Positions 15,493 to 24,520 of a stretch of DNA of 36,464 nucleotides are shown one piece after another. The DNA is from a virus, in IMG/VR virus record IMGVR_UViG_3300031658_000034, positions 1 through 36,464 of that record; one strand, given 5' to 3'. A program made the position numbers and the translations under genes. The notes under the pieces are model-generated. The model did no database searches. It was given only the letters and a program-made list of their open reading frames with translations, and was not told the DNA's origin. Every line of letters begins with the position of its first letter. The first letter of the stretch is position 1.

Positions 15493-15969
15493 TTAATAAA
15501 CGAGACCTTTATTCTTACGTAATGACCCAATTGCAGAATGTACCTGTTGAACTGTTAGGCCTAATTTCCTAGCTATAACCTCTCTAGACATCCCAGGTTT
15601 GATTATTTCATGTACCTTGGTAGTGTTAGGTACCATATCACGTCCTAAATCATTAGCACGTAATCTGTAGCATATTCCTGCGAAAGTACGGAATGATATT
15701 GTGCCAGATTCCCCTTGTTTCAGGAATCCTCTAGCAACCAAATCTTCATACACTACATCATTCATGACAGTATTCAGTTTAAGTAACCTAATTAACTCTT
15801 TTTTATCTGAGGTTAATTGTTTAACCGTACGGCGGATTTGATAAGTCCTCCCCCTACAGTTCAGGGGTTTATCTATTTCCGCGTAAGGAGTACCGTCTAT
15901 ACCAACTAAACCAAGCCCCATCATCCATTGGTTAGGTTTCTTTTTAGGGGGCGCTTTTTTATCCCCCAT
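15493..15969 (-). CDS. Hypothetical protein with winged-helix-like C-terminus
   Basis: This 158-residue protein is basic at its start (GDKKAPPKKKPNQW). The C-terminal 35 residues (GMSREVIARKLGLTVQQVHS and on to RKNKGLVY) look like a helix-turn-helix or winged-helix DNA-binding end. Residues 40-100 are helical with no recognisable motif. The start overlaps the upstream stop (TAATG) and the endolysin follows 11 bases after its stop. A regulatory or DNA-binding role is possible but not shown. Confidence 0.6.
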   Translation of the reverse strand: MGDKKAPPKKKPNQWMMGLGLVGIDGTPYAEIDKPLNCRGRTYQIRRTVKQLTSDKKELIRLLKLNTVMNDVVYEDLVARGFLKQGESGTISFRTFAGICYRLRANDLGRDMVPNTTKVHEIIKPGMSREVIARKLGLTVQQVHSAIGSLRKNKGLVY

Positions 15970-16271
15970 TAGTAGCGCAACAGTGGACGAGGGGCTATTT
16001 GTTGATTAGCTGGCTTGCCTCTGTTATTCCTTTGGATTATGTAATTGTCACTGCGAATTCGTCGATTCATGTCGTATATCGCATCGTCATAGGCATCCTC
16101 ATACGCCTCAGCTTCCATATTTAACATATCTTGATAATGGTGATCTGATATCTGATTCTGTGTCATACCAGAATGGGTATGGTTAAACACCTGGGTACGC
16201 CCACTAGTAGGGAGGAGTATAGCTATAAATATAAACATACCTGCTAACATTAATGCTGTTCTGTTTCTCAT
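15969..16271 (-). CDS. Small secreted or membrane-anchored protein
   Basis: This 100-residue protein has an N-terminal signal or anchor (positive MRNR, hydrophobic core ALMLAGMFIFIAILLP at residues 6-21) followed by a hydrophilic domain with repeated acidic and tyrosine residues (EAEAYEDAYDDAIYDMNRR). It probably acts in the periplasm or at the inner membrane, for example in lysis control or superinfection exclusion; this is inference. The start overlaps the upstream stop (ATGA) and the stop overlaps the next start, so its translation is coupled on both sides. Confidence 0.6.
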   Translation of the reverse strand: MRNRTALMLAGMFIFIAILLPTSGRTQVFNHTHSGMTQNQISDHHYQDMLNMEAEAYEDAYDDAIYDMNRRIRSDNYIIQRNNRGKPANQQIAPRPLLRY

Positions 16272-16450
16272 TTGGATTCCTCTTTTCTTGAGTCACTAAA
16301 ACTGTTGGTATCTTGTGCTATTTTTTCTAAGCTACGAAGCTGTTTTTGTATAGTATCGTGCTCACAAGTTTTAAGTAGTATTTCTCGTTTAAGATTCTCA
16401 AGCAGTACTTTAGTACCGTAGATTGCGGCGTTAATCTTTGTCATTTTCAT
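16268..16450 (-). CDS. Small coiled-coil hypothetical protein
   Basis: This 60-residue protein is predicted to be largely helical and charged (VLLENLKREILLKTC, IQKQLRSLEKIAQD), possibly a short coiled coil. It lies 12 bases after the DNA polymerase stop, with AAGGAATCCAA as ribosome binding site, and its stop overlaps the next start (ATGA). No family is recognised. Confidence 0.6.
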   Translation of the reverse strand: MKMTKINAAIYGTKVLLENLKREILLKTCEHDTIQKQLRSLEKIAQDTNSFSDSRKEESK

Positions 16451-16462
16451 TTGGATTCCTTC

Positions 16463-19105
16463 TTAGTTAATGAATTGTATTCCTTCGCATGTTCTATGCG
16501 CTTTTGCTAATTCGCGTATTTTGATTTTATTTGCTCCGTTAGGCAAATCAAAAGTTTCAGCCCAAGAAGGAAAGCAAATCATGAGATTCGCACCTAATTT
16601 CACCGTATCATGTTGGAGTTCAGGTAATTCTTGCCATTGCATGGATTTAATCAACTCACGATTAACCCACTCAACAATTTCAGCATCGTCTTCTATTGTA
16701 AGATAAATTGAATCATGTATCAGGGCTGTAGGATGAATATCCAAACGGTAAGGGGATGCCCATACCTTCTTCATGAAATCTATTACAGCACGGTTGTTTA
16801 ATAAGCCGTAGGATTGCCCTAGAGCGTTTCCTGCAGTACGCCCTTCAGATGAGGCAGCATGAGGCATTTTAGGAGCGTTAAACACCACCTGTGCAAGCAG
16901 AGGAGTGCGTACTCGTAAACCGAAGGCTACATCGACATACCCTTCCTTAGATGCTTGCTCTAATCTTGTTTGAATGTACTGATCAGATACAACATATAAA
17001 TCATGGTATTCCTTCTCAATACGTTTGGCTTTCTCTTCTGAGAATCCTAAGTTCTTCATCAGAGTATGGAAAGTCCCCTGGTAGGTGAGAGCGAAGGTAG
17101 GGACCTTAGAGTCCTGACGTAACTGTGGGTATTTCTTAATTATACTATTTACAGATACTGGGTCAGTTAGATCGATTTCAGGGCATTGCTCCCTAAAGTA
17201 ATTCGCAGCCCTCAGACTATGGCCATCAAAACCGTCAAGATATACTTTTAGTTTGTTAGGGTCTTTGGTAGTAAGTGCTGATATATAATCTTCTAATGAA
17301 TTGAAGTCAGCACCACAGAAGAGCTGCCCACGAGGAGCAATAAAGCAACTCTTAATTATTTTTGCGTATTCCGAGTTGCTCGGGATCTGTTGTAAATTTG
17401 GCTGGGAACTACTGAGGCGGCCACTTACCGTGCCTCCTAGATTGAATGAACCATGAAGCCATACGGTATCACTCGCATCTCTACTTATTGCTTTCTCAAA
17501 TGCAGGGATGAAGGTGGTAAGTATCTTACTAACTTTCCCATGTTTAATAAGCGCAGTAAGTAATTCTTTATAAGCTGGCTTATCTGTATGGTTTATTAGT
17601 TTACTAATGGTATCTGCACCAGTAGCAGGTAGCTTAGTCTTGGTGTAATCCAATACTGGTAAGCACATCCATTCATACAAGAGTTTCTGTAATTGAGGAC
17701 CTGAGTTAGGATTGAAGGTTACATTATCAAACTTACTTAGTGGATGCTGCTTTACTGTCAACTTAGCATTAGCAGCAGTCATCGCGGCATTCTGTATTAT
17801 GAGATTGAATGTCTTGATTACTGGGTGCGTTACGATAGTATCAAATTGTGATACTTCAATTGCTACGAGTTTTGTTTTAACCTCTTGGATTCGTTTACGT
17901 GACATAGGCATGCCTGTCAGTTCTACTTGAATAAGCACCTTCAAACTGTCTAGCATGAGCCCACGATACAGTTCCCCCTGGTTATCCTGTTCCATTATTG
18001 GCTCGTATTTCTCACGTACATAGTGGGTAGATAACGCGTCAATTAGGTTGTACTCTAATAACTCTGGTAATGGGATTCGTCTTATATCTTTAATATCTTC
18101 CTTAGCATAGTCACCTGCGAATTCATGAGCTAATGCTTTAAGACCTAATACATTTCCTGCTGTAGTGTTAGTTGCTAGGTAGGCAATGATCTTGGTGTCA
18201 TGCATGCGTTCACACATGAGATGTAAGCCAGTAAGTAAACCTTCAGTATCTCCTGGATGCTTCATCCATAATTCATAAATGAGAATCTTTACATCATAGG
18301 TGACATTGTGGAATGTCAGTTCCCCCTTATAGGTCTCAAAGAAATTCCTTAATACAGCTTTAACTTCTGGGTTGTCTTGTTTATGCCCATAATGTATCTT
18401 GCCCTCTATTTTCTCAGGGGTAGGGTAGCTAACATAATCTACGGGAAATGCAATTCCATTATTTTTATCCCAGGCGAAAGATATTGTGGCAATACCTGCT
18501 TCATGGAATTTAAGGCTTGCTGTTTCAATGTCACAAGTGAGACTTGGGTATTGGTGGAGGTCTTCTACTGCCTGAGTGATGGCAGCAGTGTTCTCAGGGT
18601 AGTGGGATGAATGAATGATCCCTTCACCTAATATTTGGTGAGTGCCGGCCACGTGTTCAGCTACAGTTCTAATCCCCATATTTAATTTATCTATAAGAAT
18701 AGGATTGTAAACCAACGCTTGATAGTTGGTACCTAACACAATACTTATGTGCTCATACCCTTTGATTTTACAGGGAAATACATAACCATGGCATGGCTCA
18801 GTTTTCACCTTACCTGCTAGTGTTTTGAAGTAGGCAGCATCAGCTACGTAGAGAGTGCTTACCCCTAAAGCGCCTAATTTAGGTAGTAGGCCGGCCAGGT
18901 ATTCTTTAATGAATTTGACAGGTGCTTTACCATTCTCATTGTAATCAAGAGTGAAAGCAATAATCTCATTATCAGGTAAGCCTTGTTGGTTTAAAGAGTC
19001 CACATAGTACTTACGTAATGCGTATTTATCAAAAGCTATATCTTTACTTAATACAGCAACTGAATATTTACCGTCAGCAGCTTCCTCAAACAGTAGGTGT
19101 CTCAT
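16463..19105 (-). CDS. DNA polymerase, family A with 3'-5' exonuclease
   Basis: This 880-residue replicative polymerase has all expected motifs. The exonuclease site has CDIETA (Asp192, Glu194), TFHNVTYD (His266, Asn267, Asp271) and YNLID (Tyr352, Asp356). The polymerase has GTVSGRLSSSQPNLQQIP (558-575), motif A GADFNSLED (Asp600, Glu605), motif B RQDSKVPTFALTYQG (Arg663, Lys667, Tyr675) and motif C ALIHDS (His797, Asp798). Motif A replaces the usual DYSQIELR with DFNSLED, so the Arg after Glu is missing. The gene is uninterrupted, unlike other replication genes here. It corresponds to the N4 gp39-type polymerase. The start overlaps the stop of the upstream AP2-type gene by 4 bases (ATGA). 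Confidence 0.95.
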   Translation of the reverse strand: MRHLLFEEAADGKYSVAVLSKDIAFDKYALRKYYVDSLNQQGLPDNEIIAFTLDYNENGKAPVKFIKEYLAGLLPKLGALGVSTLYVADAAYFKTLAGKVKTEPCHGYVFPCKIKGYEHISIVLGTNYQALVYNPILIDKLNMGIRTVAEHVAGTHQILGEGIIHSSHYPENTAAITQAVEDLHQYPSLTCDIETASLKFHEAGIATISFAWDKNNGIAFPVDYVSYPTPEKIEGKIHYGHKQDNPEVKAVLRNFFETYKGELTFHNVTYDVKILIYELWMKHPGDTEGLLTGLHLMCERMHDTKIIAYLATNTTAGNVLGLKALAHEFAGDYAKEDIKDIRRIPLPELLEYNLIDALSTHYVREKYEPIMEQDNQGELYRGLMLDSLKVLIQVELTGMPMSRKRIQEVKTKLVAIEVSQFDTIVTHPVIKTFNLIIQNAAMTAANAKLTVKQHPLSKFDNVTFNPNSGPQLQKLLYEWMCLPVLDYTKTKLPATGADTISKLINHTDKPAYKELLTALIKHGKVSKILTTFIPAFEKAISRDASDTVWLHGSFNLGGTVSGRLSSSQPNLQQIPSNSEYAKIIKSCFIAPRGQLFCGADFNSLEDYISALTTKDPNKLKVYLDGFDGHSLRAANYFREQCPEIDLTDPVSVNSIIKKYPQLRQDSKVPTFALTYQGTFHTLMKNLGFSEEKAKRIEKEYHDLYVVSDQYIQTRLEQASKEGYVDVAFGLRVRTPLLAQVVFNAPKMPHAASSEGRTAGNALGQSYGLLNNRAVIDFMKKVWASPYRLDIHPTALIHDSIYLTIEDDAEIVEWVNRELIKSMQWQELPELQHDTVKLGANLMICFPSWAETFDLPNGANKIKIRELAKAHRTCEGIQFIN

Positions 19106-19671
19106 GAAATAAGTTGGTCTCTTAGTTTTTTAGCTGCTGCTAATAATGCATTCTGAGTAACTGGGCAAGTCTCCTTACCCGCGAGTTCAGTAATCCATTC
19201 TGATTTCTTCTCTAAATATACCTGATGAGCTTCTTCAGGAGTCTCATAGGTACCCATATGAATATTTTTATTATGCTTTCTTACCGTTGCTTTGAAACCT
19301 CTACGATTAGTAGTTACCCCTAATGGGTAAGGCCCTCTGATCTTCTCCTGGGTAGTAAGAAGACTGTTGATAGCCTGGGATACGAATAAACAGGTGTTAG
19401 GACCATACACCTTATTCCCTGGGATAAGGATATCTTTATCTAGTTGTTTCCCTTCCCAATCCTGTGTAATCATCCATGCTCTAAAGGTGCTGAATAGGTG
19501 CCATTTAGAGTCAACAGAACACCCAATATAACTGGAGTCTTTAACCTGGGATACTGTGCTGTAACATCTTCGTAACATGGCTTGCCATGCCCTGTAAAAA
19601 GGGCATTTACCTGTGACTACTTTATAAGTAGAGTCATTAATACCCACCCCTTCTACTGTTGGCTTCTTCAT
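19102..19671 (-). CDS. HNH-like/AP2-domain protein, probable homing endonuclease
   Basis: This 189-residue protein has a cysteine/tyrosine-rich N-terminal half (VGINDSTYKV, CPFYRAWQAMLRRCY, DSKWHLFSTFRAWM), then DKDILIPGNKVYGPNTCLFV in an HNH-like position. The C-terminal AP2-like segment is GVTTNRRGFKATVRKHNKNI then MGTYETPEEAHQVY. Proteins of this layout are common in phages as presumed homing endonucleases. It is coupled to the DNA polymerase by a 4-base overlap, so it reads into that gene. AAGGAAACTG precedes the ATG. The catalytic residues are less canonical than in classic HNH enzymes, so a DNA-binding regulator is an alternative. Confidence 0.65.
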   Translation of the reverse strand: MKKPTVEGVGINDSTYKVVTGKCPFYRAWQAMLRRCYSTVSQVKDSSYIGCSVDSKWHLFSTFRAWMITQDWEGKQLDKDILIPGNKVYGPNTCLFVSQAINSLLTTQEKIRGPYPLGVTTNRRGFKATVRKHNKNIHMGTYETPEEAHQVYLEKKSEWITELAGKETCPVTQNALLAAAKKLRDQLIS

Positions 19672-19682
19672 CAGTTTCCTTA

Positions 19683-20054
19683 TTATTCTGTTGGAGCTAC
19701 TATATTACGTTCTACGAACAGTTCATAGTCCATAGGAGACCCCCACTCTTCAATGTCTACCATGTCTTCCCCTATACGGATTGCCCCATAAGGCACAGTA
19801 GTTCTTGTAGTGTTTGGGTCATCCGGGTGACAAGGGACAGGGCTTAAGGTATCCATAAAACTAAAGAATGCTTCGATTTCCCAAACATCGGCATACTCCC
19901 TATACCATTTCCATTGCTCGATACGCCAATAACGAATACCGCCTACATCACTAGACTTGAGCTCTTTCAAAACTCTTGGGATAATAGAGGAAATTAAATC
20001 ATGGGCCAATATTGTGCCATGTACTGCTATAACTAAATCTGAACGGTAGCCCAT
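19683..20054 (-). CDS. Conserved-type hypothetical protein (GYRSD opening)
   Basis: This 123-residue protein begins MGYRSDLVIAVHG, an opening found in several small phage and bacterial proteins of unknown function. The middle is rich in Trp, Tyr and acidic residues (YWRIEQWKWYREYADVWEI) and the end is acidic (IGEDMVDIEEWG). No catalytic motif is visible. AAGGAACATT precedes the ATG. It lies between the helicase and polymerase in the replication run. Confidence 0.65.
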   Translation of the reverse strand: MGYRSDLVIAVHGTILAHDLISSIIPRVLKELKSSDVGGIRYWRIEQWKWYREYADVWEIEAFFSFMDTLSPVPCHPDDPNTTRTTVPYGAIRIGEDMVDIEEWGSPMDYELFVERNIVAPTE

Positions 20055-20062
20055 AATGTTCC

Positions 20063-20593
20063 TTATGTAATAAGATTTAATACCATACGTTGCTTCATTA
20101 AAGCAATGGTATCTTTGTTATCCTCAAGTATTTTAGCAATCACCCAAGGTTGTAATTTAGTCTCTTTACCAATATCTTTTTTAGCGTAGATTTCCATTCT
20201 TCTAATTACTGGTTCATGTAATACTTCAGGAAGAAATAACAGGTAATCAGGTAAATACTTTGAAGAATTCAATACTTGAGATATGTAACCTTGTACATAA
20301 GGCATTTCTTCCTCTGTAACCTTATCAGTATCTATTAGCCACTCATCCATAATAGGGTGCAGGGATTCGTCTAATTTGAATCCTCGTGTTTTAGCTGGTG
20401 ACAGCCCTGTCCCATAGATAGTGTAATAAGTGCCCTTATATGTAAAAGCTGGATAGTTCCGTTTTGTAATAACAACATTAGCTTTGTAGATACTCTGTAA
20501 CCTATCCTTAAACTGTTTTTGTATATGACTATAAATAATTTCAGTCATATCCAGCTTAATATTATTTTTCATATGCATCGGGTGCTCATACAT
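20063..20593 (-). CDS. Hypothetical protein in the replication operon
   Basis: This 176-residue protein starts best at ATG 20593, which has GGAG 6 bases upstream; an in-frame ATG at 20605 lacks a ribosome binding site. It is mixed helix and strand, with YPAFTYKGTYYTIYG, a middle acidic part, and PDYLLFLPEVLHEPVIRRME. There is no known motif. It follows the helicase by 24 bases and is presumably a phage-specific replication or host-takeover factor. Confidence 0.6.
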   Translation of the reverse strand: MYEHPMHMKNNIKLDMTEIIYSHIQKQFKDRLQSIYKANVVITKRNYPAFTYKGTYYTIYGTGLSPAKTRGFKLDESLHPIMDEWLIDTDKVTEEEMPYVQGYISQVLNSSKYLPDYLLFLPEVLHEPVIRRMEIYAKKDIGKETKLQPWVIAKILEDNKDTIALMKQRMVLNLIT

Positions 20594-20617
20594 ACTAATC
20601 TCCATTATTGATTTGGG

Positions 20618-21862
20618 TTAACAGAAGTCACCTGTGAGATACACATTAGTCTTCGCACGTGATATCGCTACATAAAGCATACGGGCTATTTGATTCCCGC
20701 TGTTACATTTACCAATATCATCTAAATCAACAAATACTTGTTCATAAGTTGATCCTTGAGATTTGTTAACTGTTTGAGCGTAGGCTGCACGTAAGTCAAT
20801 CCAGGTTGTTTCAATATCTCTAATAATATCAAAGTTACCCTCTTTCCTAGCACGCTTAAGACGCTCGTTACGCGAATCAAGTGTTTTAGGCATAAACACA
20901 TCAAACCGTCCATCTAAGGTAAAGTCGTTACCTACAACGCCATATTTAGTGATATCTGCTGATATTCCTGTAATCCTGACCATCTGGTCAGTCTTGATGT
21001 TTACTCCCTTGTAAGGGCTAATATACGCGTTACAAACAGCATATTCACCTTCAGCAAAATGGGGGATTCCCTGAACACTAGAACGTACTAGGTTATTAGC
21101 GTTGATTGCAGCTTTATTAGTCCATGTCAGTATCTTAGAGTCTGAGTATTTCCAATCTGGGCGTGAGCAGTCATCTATAGCTGCTTGCATAAAATCCTGA
21201 CGAGAGAGGTATGAGATATGTTTTCCATCAGGCACAAATTGAAAGAATTTCCCTGAGTTGACAGTCTCTCTGAATTGGGTAGATAACGTCTCAATAGGAT
21301 TACCCTCTGCCTGCCGTACTACCTGTGAAAGCATAGCTCCTGGGAAGCCAGCTTTAAATACAGGCGCACTGGTAGCTTTTATAGGGACAAGCTGTGCAGG
21401 GTCACCAATGAAGATGACTTTAGAATCACCTAACTTACTGAAGATTTTCTCTAGTAAGTCGGTGTCTATATAACTGGCTTCATCGATAAATATTAAAGCA
21501 TCTTCAATTAAGGACCTATTGGTAACAATTAATTTAGAGGTATTAGCCTTGAAGTCATTAACTACACGGAAGCCCATGAATGCGTGTATGGTGCTTACTT
21601 CCTTGTCTGTAATCTGTTGTAAGCTCTCTGCTGCCTTATTAGTAGTGGCAGTAAGCATTATCTCTAGTTCCCTCAGATCAGGTCTAATTAACTTAGCTGT
21701 CTTCATGAAAGTAGGGAGTCGTTCTAATAGATGGCGTACTACAGTGGATTTTCCTGTACCAGAATACCCTTGTAAAACGAATACCTTCTCTGCTGGAGAA
21801 AGGATGAATTTATTAATAGCAGTAATTGCTGTCTCTTGATCGGGGGTGAGTGTTATTTTCAT
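20618..21862 (-). CDS. SF1B DNA helicase, Dda/RecD2-like
   Basis: This 414-residue helicase has motif I GYSGTGKST (residues 32-40), motif Ia TATTNKAAESL, motif II IFIDEAS (Asp127, Glu128), motif III FIGDPAQLVPI (151-161), and C-terminal motifs VNKSQGSTYEQVFVDL and MLYVAISRAKTNVYLTG. These are the hallmarks of 5'-3' helicases of the T4 Dda/RecD2 group. It corresponds to the N4 gp37-type protein and would act in replication fork progress or recombination. It lies in the same minus-strand run as the polymerase. The start has AATGAAAATAACACTC context with a modest ribosome binding site. Confidence 0.92.
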   Translation of the reverse strand: MKITLTPDQETAITAINKFILSPAEKVFVLQGYSGTGKSTVVRHLLERLPTFMKTAKLIRPDLRELEIMLTATTNKAAESLQQITDKEVSTIHAFMGFRVVNDFKANTSKLIVTNRSLIEDALIFIDEASYIDTDLLEKIFSKLGDSKVIFIGDPAQLVPIKATSAPVFKAGFPGAMLSQVVRQAEGNPIETLSTQFRETVNSGKFFQFVPDGKHISYLSRQDFMQAAIDDCSRPDWKYSDSKILTWTNKAAINANNLVRSSVQGIPHFAEGEYAVCNAYISPYKGVNIKTDQMVRITGISADITKYGVVGNDFTLDGRFDVFMPKTLDSRNERLKRARKEGNFDIIRDIETTWIDLRAAYAQTVNKSQGSTYEQVFVDLDDIGKCNSGNQIARMLYVAISRAKTNVYLTGDFC

Positions 21863-21866
21863 TGGT

Positions 21867-22208
21867 TTATTGGGGTTCTGTTAATAAGGCTGCTTGACGG
21901 GTACCTGCTACTAACTCGTCATAAGTAACTCCAAGTATCGCTGCCATTTTGTAAGTTATGTACTCTTCATGTGACAGCACTCTGGTCTCTACACTTTCGG
22001 AATTAATAGCTACAATTTTCTCTTTCTTGTAATTCCCTTCTATTTGTTCTGCATGCTCTAGTTGTCGCATCAGAGCAACACCTGCCTTATAAGGTAGGAC
22101 TAAGTTAGTAGAATAATTAAATTTAATTAAGAGGAAACCTTCTTTATGTTTCCCCTTCTCAGCAGTTGCGCGGGCAGTGTCATATTCCTCTTGTGAGTAA
22201 GTAGGCAT
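21867..22208 (-). CDS. Hypothetical protein between VWA protein and helicase
   Basis: A 113-residue product starts at ATG 22208 (MPTYSQEEYD), which has TAGGAAACACC directly upstream. A longer frame reaching 22247 would overlap the VWA gene and lacks a ribosome binding site. The middle (EGFLLIKFNYSTNLVLPYKAG) is beta-like and the end helical. It resembles small conserved proteins of unknown function beside phage helicases. No motif is recognised. Confidence 0.6.
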   Translation of the reverse strand: MPTYSQEEYDTARATAEKGKHKEGFLLIKFNYSTNLVLPYKAGVALMRQLEHAEQIEGNYKKEKIVAINSESVETRVLSHEEYITYKMAAILGVTYDELVAGTRQAALLTEPQ

Positions 22209-22216
22209 GGTGTTTC

Positions 22217-23356
22217 CTATAAGGTGTAATGGATTACTTTCCCCCATGGGGCAGTAAAATTAGGGTTACTGTGTATGCCCCATATGGTGTCTATCTTGGA
22301 GGTTACTCTTGGGTTGAAATCAAATTCTCCATCAGAGAATACTAATAGTATTTGTGGTTTATGCTCATTAGCCCATTTAGTTACTGGAGTGATGTCTGTA
22401 CCCCCTCTTCCAGTAAATTGAAGATTCATCAAGTCACGGGCACTGGTTATATTATCCACAGACTTAATTGAAGAATCGAATTGAATTAATGTAATTTTCT
22501 CGGGTTTCAGATCCTTAAGTATTCCGCCTGTTTCAGATATAGAACGTAGGAACTCAGCATCATCTACTGAACATGATGTATCCACGGCTACGGTTACATC
22601 TATCAAACACTGGCTTAACATAGAAGGGAGATAATGCTTGGGAAAGAATCTCCTATTAGGTCTCTTGAAGGTGTAGTCATTCTTATTGAATTTCTGCATG
22701 TACTTCTGCAAAATACGCTTCCAAGGTAATTTAGGATTAAGTAATTTATCTAGGAATATTTCAATATCTCCCGGAATAGTACCTACCTTATCTCCACTTA
22801 TTTTAGATTGTGTTGCTGCACGCACAAGAAGGTCTTGAATGTCTTCGCGTAGCTCATCCATTCCCTTGCCTTCACCGCATATGGGCGTACGTAAGTCCTC
22901 CATAACAGAAGCCTCAGGATCGTCAGGTAAGAGGTTATATACTTGGTCTGCTGACATTCCTGTAAACTGCTCGTCTGCGTAGCCCTTGTGGTCTCCTGTG
23001 GGCATCCTGAACCCTCTCGCAATTAGTTGTAAATTAATTACATGGTCTGCTGCTATGTTCCATCGCTTAGGTAATTTCCCTTTTACACGAACTGGATCCA
23101 TGTGCAGATATGCTGCATGCATTGTTTCATGCAATAGGAGGAATACTCTCTCTTCATTATTAGCGAGGGCTAAGAAGAAATCAGGATTCCAAGATATAAT
23201 CTTGCCATCACAACAAGCAGTAGGGATCGTTTCATCCCAAATGTGTCTCATACTAAAACACAGGGTAGTGAAGAATGCCGAATCTGCTTTACTCATAAGG
23301 TGTACTTTAGCTTTGCTTAGTGCTTTATCAGCTAATGTGTAATCATAATCCGACAT
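22217..23356 (-). CDS. VWA-domain protein with HExxH metallopeptidase-like N-terminus (gp25-like)
   Basis: This 379-residue protein has a HETMH zinc-type motif (residues 76-80) followed by WNIAADHVIN (99-108), the DUF2201-type N-terminal domain. The C-terminal VWA-like domain has a MIDAS motif DTSCS (259-263) and GRGGTD (317-321). Pairs of a MoxR AAA+ ATPase and such a VWA protein are common and act together as chaperone-like machines; in N4 the equivalents are gp24 and gp25. The AAA+ gene lies 2.0 kb upstream in the same operon. The exact client is unknown. Confidence 0.88.
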   Translation of the reverse strand: MSDYDYTLADKALSKAKVHLMSKADSAFFTTLCFSMRHIWDETIPTACCDGKIISWNPDFFLALANNEERVFLLLHETMHAAYLHMDPVRVKGKLPKRWNIAADHVINLQLIARGFRMPTGDHKGYADEQFTGMSADQVYNLLPDDPEASVMEDLRTPICGEGKGMDELREDIQDLLVRAATQSKISGDKVGTIPGDIEIFLDKLLNPKLPWKRILQKYMQKFNKNDYTFKRPNRRFFPKHYLPSMLSQCLIDVTVAVDTSCSVDDAEFLRSISETGGILKDLKPEKITLIQFDSSIKSVDNITSARDLMNLQFTGRGGTDITPVTKWANEHKPQILLVFSDGEFDFNPRVTSKIDTIWGIHSNPNFTAPWGKVIHYTL

Positions 23357-23373
23357 TCTGTTATTCCCTTTTA

Positions 23374-24021
23374 TTATGTTTTTGGTCGTTTCTCTGGATA
23401 GAGCTTATATAATGCTTTACGTATCTGTACTTCAACTTCTTCTGGGGATACGCTTGCATCGATAGTTATGTTGTCTACTGTATTTGCTGCAGCAATCTGG
23501 TCATACATATCGATTACTCTATTAAAGAATTCTTCTCCTTTAGAATCAAAGTAATCAGCTTTGTTATCCAGACGTGTATTTGCACGGGCTAGTGCTTGTT
23601 CATGGGTTACCTTGAAGTAGAGCTGTAGATCAACCTTACCGGCGTCAAAGCTGAAGGATTCAGCTATTCGCAGTAGATCATCAAGATCCACTCCCATACC
23701 TCCACATTGGTATGCAATAGTAGACGCCCAGTAACGATCACAGACGACTGCCATGCCTCCATCTAGTGCAGGTTTGATGACCTTTTCAATATGATGTAAT
23801 CGAGCAGTACACATCAACATTGCTAATACATCAGGTGAGAAATCATGGTTCTGTGTTTTAACAAGACCACGTACCCAACCCCCTAAATCAGTACCTCCAG
23901 GCTCTGCTGTAGATAACGAGGGCACACCCATTTCTGTTAGTATTGATTTAACAACAGGTATGTTAGTTGTCTTACCTGAGCCATCAATACCTTCCAGAAC
24001 AATTAATTTTCCTTCAATCAT
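23374..24021 (-). CDS. tmk: Thymidylate kinase (dTMP kinase)
   Basis: This 215-residue protein has P-loop GIDGSGKTTN (11-20), PGGTDLG (41-47), the DRYWAS signature (95-100) and TIAYQCGGMG, all standard for dTMP kinase. It converts dTMP to dTDP, supplying dTTP for phage replication. The length matches bacterial enzymes. The start ATG overlaps the upstream stop (ATGA), and the VWA gene follows 17 bases after its stop. Confidence 0.94.
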   Translation of the reverse strand: MIEGKLIVLEGIDGSGKTTNIPVVKSILTEMGVPSLSTAEPGGTDLGGWVRGLVKTQNHDFSPDVLAMLMCTARLHHIEKVIKPALDGGMAVVCDRYWASTIAYQCGGMGVDLDDLLRIAESFSFDAGKVDLQLYFKVTHEQALARANTRLDNKADYFDSKGEEFFNRVIDMYDQIAAANTVDNITIDASVSPEEVEVQIRKALYKLYPEKRPKT

Positions 24022-24497
24022 GGGGTATTACCAGTGAAACCAAGTGCAGCTAACTCGGCCGCAATTGTATTACCGGGTAGATTACTAATAATTACGTCTT
24101 CCTGTGGAATATATTTCTCAAACTCAGGGAAGAAGGCAACAAACTTTTGGGTAGTAGTACATTCATCTAAGCATGCGGATATCTTATGTATTACTTGATT
24201 AATGGATTTATTTTGATTACTTAATTTATCATGTAATACATCTGCTCCCTTTTTGACTACCTCCCCCATCTCGTATTCTTTATTGAAGACAGCAGTGTTG
24301 TAGCCATAAATATACCGAGTAGCTAAATAGCATTTTAAATCAGGATGCTTTTTTAATAAGGTTTGGATTGGTGCAGGTAGTCCTAGGATCGCGTCAGCTT
24401 CAATAATCTTTGTTATCTGCTCCTTATAGTTAATTGTTGGGATATTCCTACGGATACCACTTATTATTTCTTCACGCATTACTTTGGTTAATCTCAT
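24018..24497 (-). CDS. Hypothetical protein, MRLT-opening phage family
   Basis: This 159-residue protein begins MRLTKVMREEIISGI and is mostly helical, with a conserved-looking middle (YIYGYNTAVFN) and a C-terminal FFPEFEKYIPQ segment. The opening is reminiscent of small phage proteins annotated as nucleotide-modification-associated (Nmad5-type), but I am not sure of the match. It overlaps the dTMP kinase start by 4 bases, which would suit a nucleotide-related role. Confidence 0.6.
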   Translation of the reverse strand: MRLTKVMREEIISGIRRNIPTINYKEQITKIIEADAILGLPAPIQTLLKKHPDLKCYLATRYIYGYNTAVFNKEYEMGEVVKKGADVLHDKLSNQNKSINQVIHKISACLDECTTTQKFVAFFPEFEKYIPQEDVIISNLPGNTIAAELAALGFTGNTP

Positions 24498-24520
24498 TTC
24501 ATTTCCTTTATTTGAATTAG

